From Roseivirga sp. (GTDB lineage: Bacteria; Bacteroidota; Bacteroidia; Cytophagales; Cyclobacteriaceae): a stretch of DNA of 64,000 nucleotides. Below are positions 8,701-17,044 of this stretch, piece after piece. The translations under genes and the position numbers were made by a program. The notes beneath the pieces are model-generated. The model searched no databases, was not told the DNA's origin, and worked only from the letters and a program-made list of their open reading frames with translations. The stretch covers positions 248,001 to 312,000 of the forward strand of contig JAAWWF010000003.1 of assembly GCA_021404565.1 (NCBI GenBank), in the 5' to 3' direction. The first letter of the stretch is position 1. Each line of letters begins with the position of its first letter.

Positions 8701-9564
8701 CTACTGGTAAGAGGCAAATACGTCAAAGTACTCATGATCATTGAGCTGATCAAAGTCGTGGCTCATGCGGATGCCTTTGGGCCTATCACCTTTTTTCAGA
8801 TGCTTAAAGAATTTCTTTAATGAAGGCTGATAGACTTTTGTAGCCTCCTTATTACCCCAGAGAGTAATAGGAATTGACTGCCCCTGATCAGAAAACTGTT
8901 TGATACCCAGCAGGATCATTTTAGCCATTTGTTGAGGCTGCTGTAGTTTAAACTGGTTGTAGATGGCCAACTTACCTTCCTGAAAGCCAGCAAGGAGCAT
9001 ATCAGTATCTGTAAAGTTTATGAAGAGTTGATCCTTGTCTTTTTTTACCAGACCAGATAACGTTTTCAGAAAGTTGGCACTCTCATGTCTGAAAACAACA
9101 TTGGGTTTGGGGTATTTTCCATCTATCCAGCGAATGAACTCTTGTGGTACGGCAAATACTGTGGTACATCCCTGCTCTTCATCCAGCGTAGAAAGATACT
9201 TTTCTTTTAGAGGGTCGGTATGCGCGTTTAGCTTGATGTAGTCATAGGCATAATCTCCAGAATAAAGGGAGTTTGGTACCTGTGCAAAGCTGTGGTTTCG
9301 CAATGTGATAATCACAGTTTTCCAAAAACCTGCCGAAACCAGCACGTGATCGTGATGAATGGCTTTCAGGTTTTCAAGGAGGGTCTTGTCCTCGTCTAAT
9401 GGAATAGACTCAAACAGCACTATTCTCTTCTTGCGATCATCATAGATGCATATTTCGCATGACGAGGTGCCAATAAAAAACGAAAGGTGATAATGATCAA
9501 TATGATCAACATCAAGCCTTTCGTCTTTTATGCTTATTTCTTTTTGTTTTTCTTCCGTCTTCAC
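8701..9564 (-). CDS. DUF3822 family protein
   Basis: This 287-residue soluble protein matches DUF3822, a Bacteroidota family often found next to coaD and sometimes rsmD. The middle portion (LFINFTDTDMLLAGFQEGKLAIYNQFKL) has the alternating strands of an actin/hexokinase-like ATPase fold, suggesting relation to ASKHA proteins; I see no complete phosphate-binding motif. No enzymatic function is established. It lies 36 bases upstream of coaD and 5 bases downstream of the next gene, so these genes probably form an operon. Confidence 0.8.
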   Translation of the reverse strand: MKTEEKQKEISIKDERLDVDHIDHYHLSFFIGTSSCEICIYDDRKKRIVLFESIPLDEDKTLLENLKAIHHDHVLVSAGFWKTVIITLRNHSFAQVPNSLYSGDYAYDYIKLNAHTDPLKEKYLSTLDEEQGCTTVFAVPQEFIRWIDGKYPKPNVVFRHESANFLKTLSGLVKKDKDQLFINFTDTDMLLAGFQEGKLAIYNQFKLQQPQQMAKMILLGIKQFSDQGQSIPITLWGNKEATKVYQPSLKKFFKHLKKGDRPKGIRMSHDFDQLNDHEYFDVFASYQ

Positions 9565-9569
9565 CGGGC

Positions 9570-10160
9570 TTATTGCCAGTTACCCGCGGTAGAAATCTCT
9601 GTTCTGGAGCCGAATCTCAGAGGTCTTCTGTTATCAATCTCCGCATCCTCTGTTCTTGTGATATCAAAAGGAAAGGTGTCTACTACTTCAATATAGTCAA
9701 CATTAACACCTGATCTCACAGAATCTTTTGCGTATAGAGAAAAATACTTACCCGGAGCATGTGGGAGCTCTGGCAATTTCATTGGATCAAAATTAGGATA
9801 GACACTTGCCTTGAAAAGCGAATCTCTTACAGATTTAGAACCAAGGGTGTCATAAAAGATTTCAGATTTCTCAGCTCCATAAGCGAGCATTGTGATTTTC
9901 TCTGTTCTTTGGATCAACCAGATTTTACCTGAATCTACGAAGGAGATCAGTTCTTCCCAGGTATCAGCATAATCGCCATAGGTACCCTGGTATGCAATTT
10001 GCGCATCCCGAATCATTCCTAGTTTTGCCTTTACCAGGTCTTCTACTCTTTTAATCTCCTTTGCTTCCTCGATTGTTGAATCGATGCTGTCATAGAGTAG
10101 ATAGCCTACTACTAATGCTCCGGCAAAGATGACAAGGGTTAATATTTTAGTCAGGTTCAT
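9570..10160 (-). CDS. conserved membrane-anchored protein of unknown function
   Basis: The 196-residue protein has one N-terminal transmembrane helix (about residues 5-24, LTLVIFAGALVVGYLLYDSI) followed by a short coiled-coil-like segment (STIEEAKEIKRVEDLVKAKLG) and an extracytoplasmic domain. The pattern helix, then RDAQIAYQGTYGDYADTWEELISFV, recalls type IV pilin-like or pseudopilin proteins but lacks a prepilin cleavage site, so I treat it as unassigned. It sits first in the likely operon with DUF3822 and coaD. Confidence 0.7.
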   Translation of the reverse strand: MNLTKILTLVIFAGALVVGYLLYDSIDSTIEEAKEIKRVEDLVKAKLGMIRDAQIAYQGTYGDYADTWEELISFVDSGKIWLIQRTEKITMLAYGAEKSEIFYDTLGSKSVRDSLFKASVYPNFDPMKLPELPHAPGKYFSLYAKDSVRSGVNVDYIEVVDTFPFDITRTEDAEIDNRRPLRFGSRTEISTAGNWQ

Positions 10161-10238
10161 TTTAAAGGTTGATTTCTTGCAATGATAACTATTTTATTAG
10201 GTAAACCATAATAAATCGAACTGCTAGTTTACGTGTTT

Positions 10239-10730
10239 CTAATGAAATTTGAAATAGCCCGATTGATTTAAAATGCTATTTGTGCTATTAATTTGTTGTA
10301 ATACATAGTGCAGCGTATGGGGTGCCTTACTTTTTATCTCTTTCAGGTCTTTAAAGCCTGTTGCTGTAATCAATTGATCTTCTTGACTCATCTCAGGGTC
10401 GTATCCTCTTTTTAGTTGCCCTCCGGTGAGTTTTACCTCAAAGAAAAGCTCAATGCCGTGAAGGGGGGGATCCAGGTATTCATGGACGAATAAAAAACGT
10501 TCGACACTTACACTTAGACCTGTTTCTTCTAGGAATTCACGTTGCAAAGCGATTTTTGCGTCTTCTCCATAATGCATGCCTCCACCCGGTGGGGCCCAGA
10601 GAGAATCTTCTTTCCCCAATCCTCTATGATGTACCAGTAAAATCTTATCCTGCTCGATACAAACACCACATACCCGAACCCTCAATTTATGTCCGTACAG
10701 CGCCTTTACTTTTTCATTCAATTCACTCAT
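10239..10730 (-). CDS. Nudix hydrolase
   Basis: The 163-residue protein is essentially one Nudix domain. The box at about residues 49-72 reads GGGMHYGEDAKIALQREFLEETGL, with all metal-binding glutamates of REFLEE present. It lacks extra domains and resembles the MutT-like group with broad nucleotide specificity, so the substrate cannot be named. It is divergent from the thioesterase gene at 10776, with a 45-base intergenic region. Confidence 0.88.
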   Translation of the reverse strand: MSELNEKVKALYGHKLRVRVCGVCIEQDKILLVHHRGLGKEDSLWAPPGGGMHYGEDAKIALQREFLEETGLSVSVERFLFVHEYLDPPLHGIELFFEVKLTGGQLKRGYDPEMSQEDQLITATGFKDLKEIKSKAPHTLHYVLQQINSTNSILNQSGYFKFH

Positions 10731-10751
10731 GTCGGGTGATGATCAAATCAA

Positions 10752-10759
10752 TATCTTTG
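10752..10759 (+). promoter_or_regulatory. candidate -7 box (TATCTTTG) of the thioesterase gene
   Basis: TATCTTTG is a full match to the Bacteroidota TAnnTTTG consensus and ends 16 bases before the ATG, which predicts a very short leader. No clear -33 box is seen. Confidence 0.42.
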
Positions 10760-10775
10760 TGCAAAATACTCAAGG

Positions 10776-11234
10776 ATGATTAAAGTGTTTAACCCGGAAT
10801 TCAAATCACGGGTAGAGAAGTTTTTAGAACGTCAGTATTTTATGAAGCTGGTAGGTTTTGACCTGAACGTAATAGAATCCGGACGTACTGAAGGCTGGTT
10901 GGAGCTCAGACAAGATCACCAACAGCAAACCGGCCTCGTGCATGGAGGGGTTACGGCTACAGTGGCCGATATTGTGGCTGGCTTTGCAGCGTATACCACC
11001 GTACCGGAAGATCACCACGTGGTGACCGGAGAGATCAAAATTTCCTATTTCAGCCCAGGCAGGGGTGATCGCCTGCATGCCATTGGCTACGTGGTGAAAC
11101 AGGGCAGAAAGCTTAACTTCTGCGAGGCCGAGGTTTGGTGCTATCGCGGAGAAGAAAAAACATTAATCGCCAAAGCGACCACTACCATGGCGACTATTTT
11201 TCCTGAAGATCTGGCCAGAAGAAAACAAAACTGA
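10776..11234 (+). CDS. PaaI-family hotdog thioesterase
   Basis: The 152-residue protein has the hotdog thioesterase pattern: LVHGGVTATVADIVAGFAAY (around His56) forms the central helix and EIKISYFSPGRGDRLHAIGYVVKQGRKL the strands after it. PaaI-type enzymes hydrolyse acyl- or aryl-CoA thioesters. The HGG motif and the aspartate in VADIVAG are the usual active-site elements. The helicase gene starts two bases after its stop, so the two are probably co-transcribed. The specific acyl-CoA is unknown. Confidence 0.9.
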   Translation: MIKVFNPEFKSRVEKFLERQYFMKLVGFDLNVIESGRTEGWLELRQDHQQQTGLVHGGVTATVADIVAGFAAYTTVPEDHHVVTGEIKISYFSPGRGDRLHAIGYVVKQGRKLNFCEAEVWCYRGEEKTLIAKATTTMATIFPEDLARRKQN

Positions 11235-11236
11235 TT

Positions 11237-12661
11237 TTGGCAAAGCCCTCAGAGATATTAAGGTCTAAATTTCCTTTCGAAGCTACCCGGGGGCAAAGAG
11301 AACTCTTTAATCGCTTTGATGACTTTCTGCTAAAGCAGGATTTATACAAGCCTACCATGCTGATCCGCGGTTATGCGGGCACAGGTAAGACTACGGTGAT
11401 CAGCGCCATTGTACAGATGTTGCCCTATTTCAATTACAACTATGTATTGATGGCACCAACGGGCCGGGCGGCAAAGGTCATGTCGGCCTACTCGAAGAGA
11501 ACGGCTTTCACCATTCACAAAAAAGTTTTTCAACAAACCTCAGACCCGGGTGGAGACCTGACCTTCGTACGACAGAAAAACTACCACAAAAACACTCTGT
11601 TTGTGGTAGATGAAGCCTCTATGCTCTCCGATAAATCAGATTTTGGCAGACAGGGATTGCTCTCAGAATTGATCGATTACGTTTTCGAAAAGGAGGGAAA
11701 CAGACTTCTGTTTATAGGTGATGTAGCCCAGCTGCCTCCGGTAGGTAGTACCGAGAGTCCTGCTTTGGAGGTAGACTATCTGAAAGCCACTTTTAAGATG
11801 GATGCCGGTATGGTAGAGCTGAGAGAGGTAATGCGACAGGAAGAGTCTTCCGGAATCTTGTTCAATGCCACCAATCTGAGGTATGAGCTGAACAAAGAGA
11901 AGTTTGAAATACGCTTTGCCACCAGCAGGTTCAACGATGTTTACAAAATGACAGGTGAGCGTCTGGAGGACGGGCTGCGCTACGCTTATGACAAATACGG
12001 GGTAGAAAACACTGCCGTGGTTTGTCGGTCAAATAAGAATGCTGTGCAGTACAATCAATACATCCGCAGAGCCTTGCAGCATCGGGAGGACGAACTGGAG
12101 GCTGGTGATATTCTGATGATTGTGCGGAACAACTACCACTATATGCCGGAGAATGTGCCAGGTGGCTTTTTGGCCAATGGAGATTTTGTTGAGGTACTCA
12201 AAATTGTGCGCTTTGAAGAGTTGTATAGCTTGCGTTTTGCCACACTGGATATTCAACTCGTTGATTACCCTGACCATGAACCCTTTGAAGCCAAAGTAAT
12301 TCTGGATACCCTCTATTCACCGGAAGCATCGTTGAATAATGAAGCTTATCGGAGCTTGTACAATCAGGTAACCGAAGATTATCTGGACATTGCGTCAAAG
12401 ACCGAGCGGATGAGAAGTATCAAAAAAGACCCATATCTCAACGCGTTGCAGGTCAAGTTTGCATATGCACTTACCTGCCATAAGTCTCAGGGCGGGCAGT
12501 GGGAAGCGGTATTCGTAGATCAGGGCTACCTTAATGATGATATGATAGACCAGGATTATGTGCGCTGGCTCTATACTGCCATTACCCGGGCCAGTAAGGA
12601 ACTCTTCCTGGTGAACTTTCATACCAAATTCTATGGTGGCACTGTGGAGATCGAGGAATAG
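11237..12661 (+). CDS. RecD-like superfamily 1 DNA helicase (AAA ATPase)
   Basis: Motif I (Walker A) is GYAGTGKT at residues 45-52, motif II is VVDEASM, and QLPPVGS is motif III. The C-terminal UvrD/RecD-like half has ALTCHKSQGGQWEAVFVD and VRWLYTAITRASKELFLV. The 474-residue length fits stand-alone RecD2-like helicases of Bacteroidota that act in DNA repair or recombination. The start is a TTG: it lies two bases after the thioesterase stop, and the next methionine (residue 41) would cut into the fold just before Walker A. The rare start and close spacing suggest translational coupling. Confidence 0.9.
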   Translation: MAKPSEILRSKFPFEATRGQRELFNRFDDFLLKQDLYKPTMLIRGYAGTGKTTVISAIVQMLPYFNYNYVLMAPTGRAAKVMSAYSKRTAFTIHKKVFQQTSDPGGDLTFVRQKNYHKNTLFVVDEASMLSDKSDFGRQGLLSELIDYVFEKEGNRLLFIGDVAQLPPVGSTESPALEVDYLKATFKMDAGMVELREVMRQEESSGILFNATNLRYELNKEKFEIRFATSRFNDVYKMTGERLEDGLRYAYDKYGVENTAVVCRSNKNAVQYNQYIRRALQHREDELEAGDILMIVRNNYHYMPENVPGGFLANGDFVEVLKIVRFEELYSLRFATLDIQLVDYPDHEPFEAKVILDTLYSPEASLNNEAYRSLYNQVTEDYLDIASKTERMRSIKKDPYLNALQVKFAYALTCHKSQGGQWEAVFVDQGYLNDDMIDQDYVRWLYTAITRASKELFLVNFHTKFYGGTVEIEE

Positions 12662-13010
12662 TAAAGAGTCTCTATACCATGGTCAATAGTCAATAGACCA
12701 CAGTCATGACAAAGCTATCTGACTAAAGGAAAGTTGAACTCTTCTTCACAATAAAAATGCTTAGTCTCTCTTTTTCAGAACACACAAGCAGCCACGTTTC
12801 CGCTTTGCTGAAACTAGGATAAGCTTGTGCTTAAATCCGTCCGACCTTGATCGACTACAAGCCAGGTTGAAGTAACCAGGGAGTGGCTTGCGATAGATAT
12901 CTGGAGAAATTGTGAGGTTTTATCGGTGCTGACAGGGGGCTTTAATTACCAATTTCCCGATCTACTGTTCCTACTCTGCTAATTGACCTTTAATGGATAC
13001 AGAGTCCACC
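12662..13010. other. 349-base intergenic region, no gene recognised
   Basis: The region separates two convergent genes. It contains an imperfect TGGTC/GACCA hairpin at 12680-12700 with an 11-base loop, which could be a weak terminator. No open reading frame of useful length, RNA gene or dispersed repeat was recognised. Confidence 0.4.
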
Positions 13011-13388
13011 CTACATACCCTTAGAGACTCCCAATACCAAAAACACCCAGCCCAGAATAAAGCCGAGGCCGCCAATGGGGGTAATGGCTCCCAGCCAGGT
13101 CATATTGGTTAGAGAGAGTGTATAGAGCGATCCACTGAAAACCACCGTACCTGCTATAAAAGCATAAGCCGCGTAATTAAAGTAGTTCTGATCAAAGTTA
13201 AGCATCAGAATACCGAGCAGTAGCAGGGCCAGGGTATGATAGAACTGGTATTTTACTCCTGTCTCAAAAGTTTCCAGCCTTCCGTTAGCAGTTAGTGTAT
13301 CCTGTAAGGCGTGTGCACCAAAAGCGCCAATGCCTACAGAAAGGGCGCCTAAAATACCTGCTGTAATTAATACTGTTTTTGCTGTCAT
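13011..13388 (-). CDS. DUF423 family membrane protein
   Basis: The 125-residue protein has four predicted transmembrane helices. It begins with the family hallmark GILGALSVGIGAFGAHAL, followed by FETGVKYQFYHTLALLLLG and ending with TPIGGLGFILGWVFLV. DUF423 (YgdD-like) proteins sit in the inner membrane and their function is unknown. The start overlaps the stop of the upstream YggS-type gene in an ATGA junction, indicating co-translation. Confidence 0.92.
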   Translation of the reverse strand: MTAKTVLITAGILGALSVGIGAFGAHALQDTLTANGRLETFETGVKYQFYHTLALLLLGILMLNFDQNYFNYAAYAFIAGTVVFSGSLYTLSLTNMTWLGAITPIGGLGFILGWVFLVLGVSKGM

Positions 13389-14080
13389 GCTTGTGTGTTT
13401 TGAGGGGTGGGATAATTTCTGCTACCAAAGATAGCACTGCCTATACGCACCATGGTGCTGCCTTCTTCGCAGGCTATTACATAATCACTGGTCATGCCCA
13501 TGGAGAGCTCTTCCATGCTCACCTGATCATTATTGATTTGCGAGGCTATACGATCTGAAATACGCTTAAGGTTGGCGAATTCACTTCTGATCTGTTCCCG
13601 GTTATCGGTATTGGTTGCCATGCCCATGAGTCCTGTCACCTTGATGTTTTTCAGGTTACCAAACTCATCCGAGGTGAGAAAATCGAACAATTCATCCTCA
13701 GAAAAACCGAATTTTGTTTCCTCATCAGCAATATAAACCTGGAGCAGGCAGGCAATGCTGCGATTATTCTTAAGGGCTTGCTTGTTAATTTCTGTGGCAA
13801 GTCTCGGGCTGTCTACCGAATGAATCAGCTGAACAAAAGGTGCGATATACTTTACTTTGTTACGCTGAAGGTGGCCAATCATATGCCAATTAATGTCTTT
13901 AGGTAACTCTTCTGCCTTTCGGGCGAGCTCCTGTACCTTGTTTTCACCAAAATCTCTCTGACCTGTCTCGTATGCCTGTAACAAATCCTCATTTGGTTTA
14001 GTCTTACTCACAGCGATCAAACGAGTGTCGTATTTTCGCAGCTTTTCCCGATATTCAGTAATCTTGTTCTTAATGCTCAT
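13385..14080 (-). CDS. YggS-family PLP homeostasis protein
   Basis: This 231-residue protein is a single TIM-barrel PLP-binding protein of the YggS/PLPBP family. LIAVSKTKP carries the PLP lysine, FGENKVQEL and WHMIGHLQRNKVKY follow, and the C-terminal LSMGMTSDYVIACEEGSTMVRIGSAIFG binds the phosphate. The family buffers pyridoxal phosphate and affects amino-acid and vitamin B6 balance and has no known catalytic activity. It is divergent from the GH3-type gene. Confidence 0.95.
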   Translation of the reverse strand: MSIKNKITEYREKLRKYDTRLIAVSKTKPNEDLLQAYETGQRDFGENKVQELARKAEELPKDINWHMIGHLQRNKVKYIAPFVQLIHSVDSPRLATEINKQALKNNRSIACLLQVYIADEETKFGFSEDELFDFLTSDEFGNLKNIKVTGLMGMATNTDNREQIRSEFANLKRISDRIASQINNDQVSMEELSMGMTSDYVIACEEGSTMVRIGSAIFGSRNYPTPQNTQA

Positions 14081-14114
14081 TTCGCAGAACTTATTTTCGC
14101 GTTTTGTTTTGTAT

Positions 14115-14122
14115 TATCTTTG
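14115..14122 (+). promoter_or_regulatory. candidate -7 box (TATCTTTG) of the GH3-type gene
   Basis: TATCTTTG matches TAnnTTTG exactly and lies in the divergent gap, 88 bases before the ATG at 14210. The expected -33 TTTG is imperfect (the TTTTCG area around 14095). Confidence 0.42.
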
Positions 14123-14209
14123 CGTTCGAGGTTGCCGTCCAAAGTTAGTGGAAATAAAAAAGGTAAGGGCTGGAAGAGGAAAAATTGAGTACATGAGAAA
14201 AAGGAATTC

Positions 14210-15763
14210 ATGCCAATAATTGGAACAATACTGAAAAAGGGAATCAAGCTTAGAGAGACCCTGGAACAGGACTATACTTCATCATACGAACTACAAAAGA
14301 AAGAACTCTCGAAGCTGCTGATCAGTGCACGAAATACGCAGTTTGGGCGGGCACATAAATTCTTCGATGTGCTGGAAGAGTTCCGCAGCTTTGGAGGGCA
14401 TGACTTCTTTGAGGCCTTTAAAAACGAGGTGCCGGTTTGTGACTATGAAAAAATGAATGCTGACTGGTGGCATAAGAGTCGTGAAGGAGAAGCCGATGTC
14501 TGCTGGCCCGGTAAGACCAAATACTTTGCACTTAGCTCAGGTACTTCCGGAGCAGCCTCCAAGTACATTCCGGTGACCAAAGATATGATCCGGCAGATCA
14601 GAAAAACCGGGACACGCCATATCTATACCCTTTCCAAATACGATTTGCCGGATAAATTTTTCCAATCGGGTATGCTGATGCTGGGAGGTAGCACTGCACT
14701 GAATTTTTCCGGAAACTATTATTATGGCGACCTGAGTGGTATCACCACGGGTCAGTTGCCCATATGGGTTCAGGGCTTTTCAAGACCTACCCCTAAAATC
14801 AAGAAACAAAAAGACTGGGCCACCAAGCTGGAAGAAATAGTGGAATCGGCTCCTAAGTGGAACATCGGTATGATTGTAGGTGTGCCGGCCTGGATGACCA
14901 TCCTACTCGAAAAAATCATTGAACGCTACGGTGTATCCGATATTCATGAAATCTGGCCAAACCTGGAAGCCTTTGTGCATGGAGGCGTATCTTTTGAGCC
15001 TTATAGAAAAGGTTTCGACAAGCTCCTGGGCCGGCCTGTTCATTATATAGAAACTTACCTGGCCTCAGAAGGCTTCCTGGCATTTCAGGCAGAGCCCGAC
15101 ACAAGGTCAATGAAGCTGGTACTGAATAATGGTATCTTCTACGAATTTGTGCCCTTTAATGAAAGTAACTTTGATGAAGATGGTGTAATGGTGGAAAACC
15201 CAGAGACACTGATGATCGATGAAGTGGAAGAAGGGAGGGATTACGCTTTACTTATTTCTACCTGTGCTGGTGCCTGGCGATATCAGATTGGCGATACCAT
15301 CAAGTTTGTAAACAAACGTCAGTCCGAAATCATCATTACCGGACGTACCAAACACTTTTTGAGTCTTTGTGGAGAGCACCTTTCAGTAGATAACATGAAC
15401 AATGCTATTGAACTGGCCTCTGACGAACTCAATATTTGTGTTAAAGAATTTACAGTAGCAGGTATACCCGATGGAAACCTTTTTTCGCATCATTGGTTCG
15501 TAGGATCTGATGATATGGTCGCTGCCGGGGTACTAAAAGAACGCATAGATCATCACTTAAAAGAGTTGAATGATGACTATGCGGTTGAACGTCAACATGC
15601 GTTGAAGAACGTGCTTGTAGATGTGATTCCCTCCGAAATGTTTTACGATTGGATGCGCTCTCAGGGTAAAGAGGGCGGGCAGTCTAAGTTTCCCCGTGTA
15701 CTTAAGAAAGAAAAACTTACCAGTTGGCTCAATTTTGTAGGAAAAGAAGCCCCGTTAAGCTAA
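14210..15763 (+). CDS. GH3-type acyl-adenylating enzyme (auxin-responsive promoter family)
   Basis: The 517-residue protein matches the GH3 family, known in plants for joining amino acids to auxin or jasmonate and present in Bacteroidota with unknown substrates. The ATP-binding motif SSGTSGAASK lies at residues 109-118. A second conserved block YIETYLASEGFLAFQ and the hinge-like ISTCAGAWRYQIGDTIKFV follow, and a C-terminal adenylate-enzyme cap contains SLCGEHLS. The reaction expected is acyl-AMP formation and transfer to an amine. It lies four bases upstream of a LysE exporter, which suggests that an amino acid or conjugate is made and exported, an inference from context. Confidence 0.9.
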   Translation: MPIIGTILKKGIKLRETLEQDYTSSYELQKKELSKLLISARNTQFGRAHKFFDVLEEFRSFGGHDFFEAFKNEVPVCDYEKMNADWWHKSREGEADVCWPGKTKYFALSSGTSGAASKYIPVTKDMIRQIRKTGTRHIYTLSKYDLPDKFFQSGMLMLGGSTALNFSGNYYYGDLSGITTGQLPIWVQGFSRPTPKIKKQKDWATKLEEIVESAPKWNIGMIVGVPAWMTILLEKIIERYGVSDIHEIWPNLEAFVHGGVSFEPYRKGFDKLLGRPVHYIETYLASEGFLAFQAEPDTRSMKLVLNNGIFYEFVPFNESNFDEDGVMVENPETLMIDEVEEGRDYALLISTCAGAWRYQIGDTIKFVNKRQSEIIITGRTKHFLSLCGEHLSVDNMNNAIELASDELNICVKEFTVAGIPDGNLFSHHWFVGSDDMVAAGVLKERIDHHLKELNDDYAVERQHALKNVLVDVIPSEMFYDWMRSQGKEGGQSKFPRVLKKEKLTSWLNFVGKEAPLS

Positions 15764-15767
15764 CCGA

Positions 15768-16409
15768 ATGATGGCAGTTTGGAATGGTTTTTTGCATGGG
15801 TTGCTTCTGAGTGTGCTCATTGGTCCTGTCTTTTTCGCTTTGATTCAGAACAGCATAGAAAAAGGCTTTTGGTCAGGTTTCTTCATGGCTGTCGGCATTG
15901 CCCTGAGCGATAGCTTCTACATTGGTGTGACCTATTTTGGGATTTCGCAGTTTGTAGATAATCCTACCTTTAATATGTGGCTGGGTGGTTTGGGAGGTGC
16001 CATACTACTGGTTTTTGGCATGGTGTACATTTTCAAGCCGGTACCAATGAAGGGAGCCAAACAGTCTCATGAAGAAAGTACCCTATGGTTCAGGCAGATT
16101 TTAAAAGGCTTTTTTCTCAATGGGGTAAACCCGTTTGTACTTTTTTTCTGGATAGGGATAATGACCAAAGTGACTATTGAATTTGACTTTACTTCAAACC
16201 AGTTGCTGGTCTTCTTTGTTACCCTGATAGCCACTGTTTTTGGTACAGATATCCTGAAGTCGTTTTTCGCTATGAAGCTCAGTCAGCTGGTCACTCCACG
16301 ATTTATGAAAATCATGAACCGTGTGGTAGGTTTGGCGCTGATTCTTTTTAGCCTTTACCTCTTCAATTTTGTACTTGAGGGCTTTGGCTACTCAGTGCTT
16401 GGTTCATGA
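15768..16409 (+). CDS. LysE/RhtB-type amino-acid exporter
   Basis: The 213-residue protein has about six hydrophobic segments and the start typical of the LysE superfamily, FLHGLLLSVLIGPVFFALIQNSIEKGFWSG, in which the glycine-proline stretch lines the pore. FLNGVNPFVLFFWIG is the second conserved repeat. Members export lysine, threonine or homoserine lactones. It starts four bases after the GH3-type gene and overlaps the next gene by an ATGA junction, so the three are one operon. Confidence 0.88.
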   Translation: MMAVWNGFLHGLLLSVLIGPVFFALIQNSIEKGFWSGFFMAVGIALSDSFYIGVTYFGISQFVDNPTFNMWLGGLGGAILLVFGMVYIFKPVPMKGAKQSHEESTLWFRQILKGFFLNGVNPFVLFFWIGIMTKVTIEFDFTSNQLLVFFVTLIATVFGTDILKSFFAMKLSQLVTPRFMKIMNRVVGLALILFSLYLFNFVLEGFGYSVLGS

Positions 16410-16999
16410 AGAAATCACTCTTACTTACTGTATTACTCTGCTTTATAACCCTTGAATTGATAGGGCAGGACAGCAGCTTGCTCCATTTCAATACAGAACG
16501 CCTGCAGGTAAACAAAACAGGTATGCTGGTGCTTGGTGGCTGGGCCGTGGGTAACATTGGCATCAATGCTTTCCTTACACGCAATGCCTCGGGCAGCGAT
16601 GCACACTTTTACCGTATGAACATCTACTGGAATATGGTCAACCTGGCATTGGCCATTCCCGGGCTCAGGAACTCCATTATTACCGATCCCGCGAGCCTTG
16701 ATCTGGCAGAATCGGTAAGTGCGTATCATCACATGGGTAAGATACTACTGATCAATGCAGGGCTGGATGTGGCTTATATTACTGGTGGCTTTCTGTTGAA
16801 AGAGATGGCTAAAACCCGAGAGAACAAATTTGATATACTCAACGGTTATGGACGCTCGCTGATCCTGCAGGGAGGTTTTTTGCTGGCCTTCGATTTAGTC
16901 CTGTACGCAGCACTACAGTCCAAAAGTGATAACCTTACAAAGATTCTTGAGGCAGTGAAACTAACCCCCACAGGTATCGGTCTGACCTTTACATTTTGA
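16406..16999 (+). CDS. conserved membrane protein of unknown function
   Basis: The protein of 197 residues has a signal-like N-terminus (MKKSLLLTVLLCFITLELIG) and several further hydrophobic helices (GMLVLGGWAVGNIGINAF, MGKILLINAGLDVAYITGGF, SLILQGGFLLAFDLVLYAAL). The motif AYHHMGKILLINAGLDVAYI looks conserved within Bacteroidota. No enzyme motif is seen. It is translationally coupled to the LysE gene and may assist it. Confidence 0.7.
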   Translation: MKKSLLLTVLLCFITLELIGQDSSLLHFNTERLQVNKTGMLVLGGWAVGNIGINAFLTRNASGSDAHFYRMNIYWNMVNLALAIPGLRNSIITDPASLDLAESVSAYHHMGKILLINAGLDVAYITGGFLLKEMAKTRENKFDILNGYGRSLILQGGFLLAFDLVLYAALQSKSDNLTKILEAVKLTPTGIGLTFTF

Positions 17000-17044
17000 G
17001 ACTTTGGTAATTAAAATGAGATTTAAGGGAAGATGATTTCGGTG

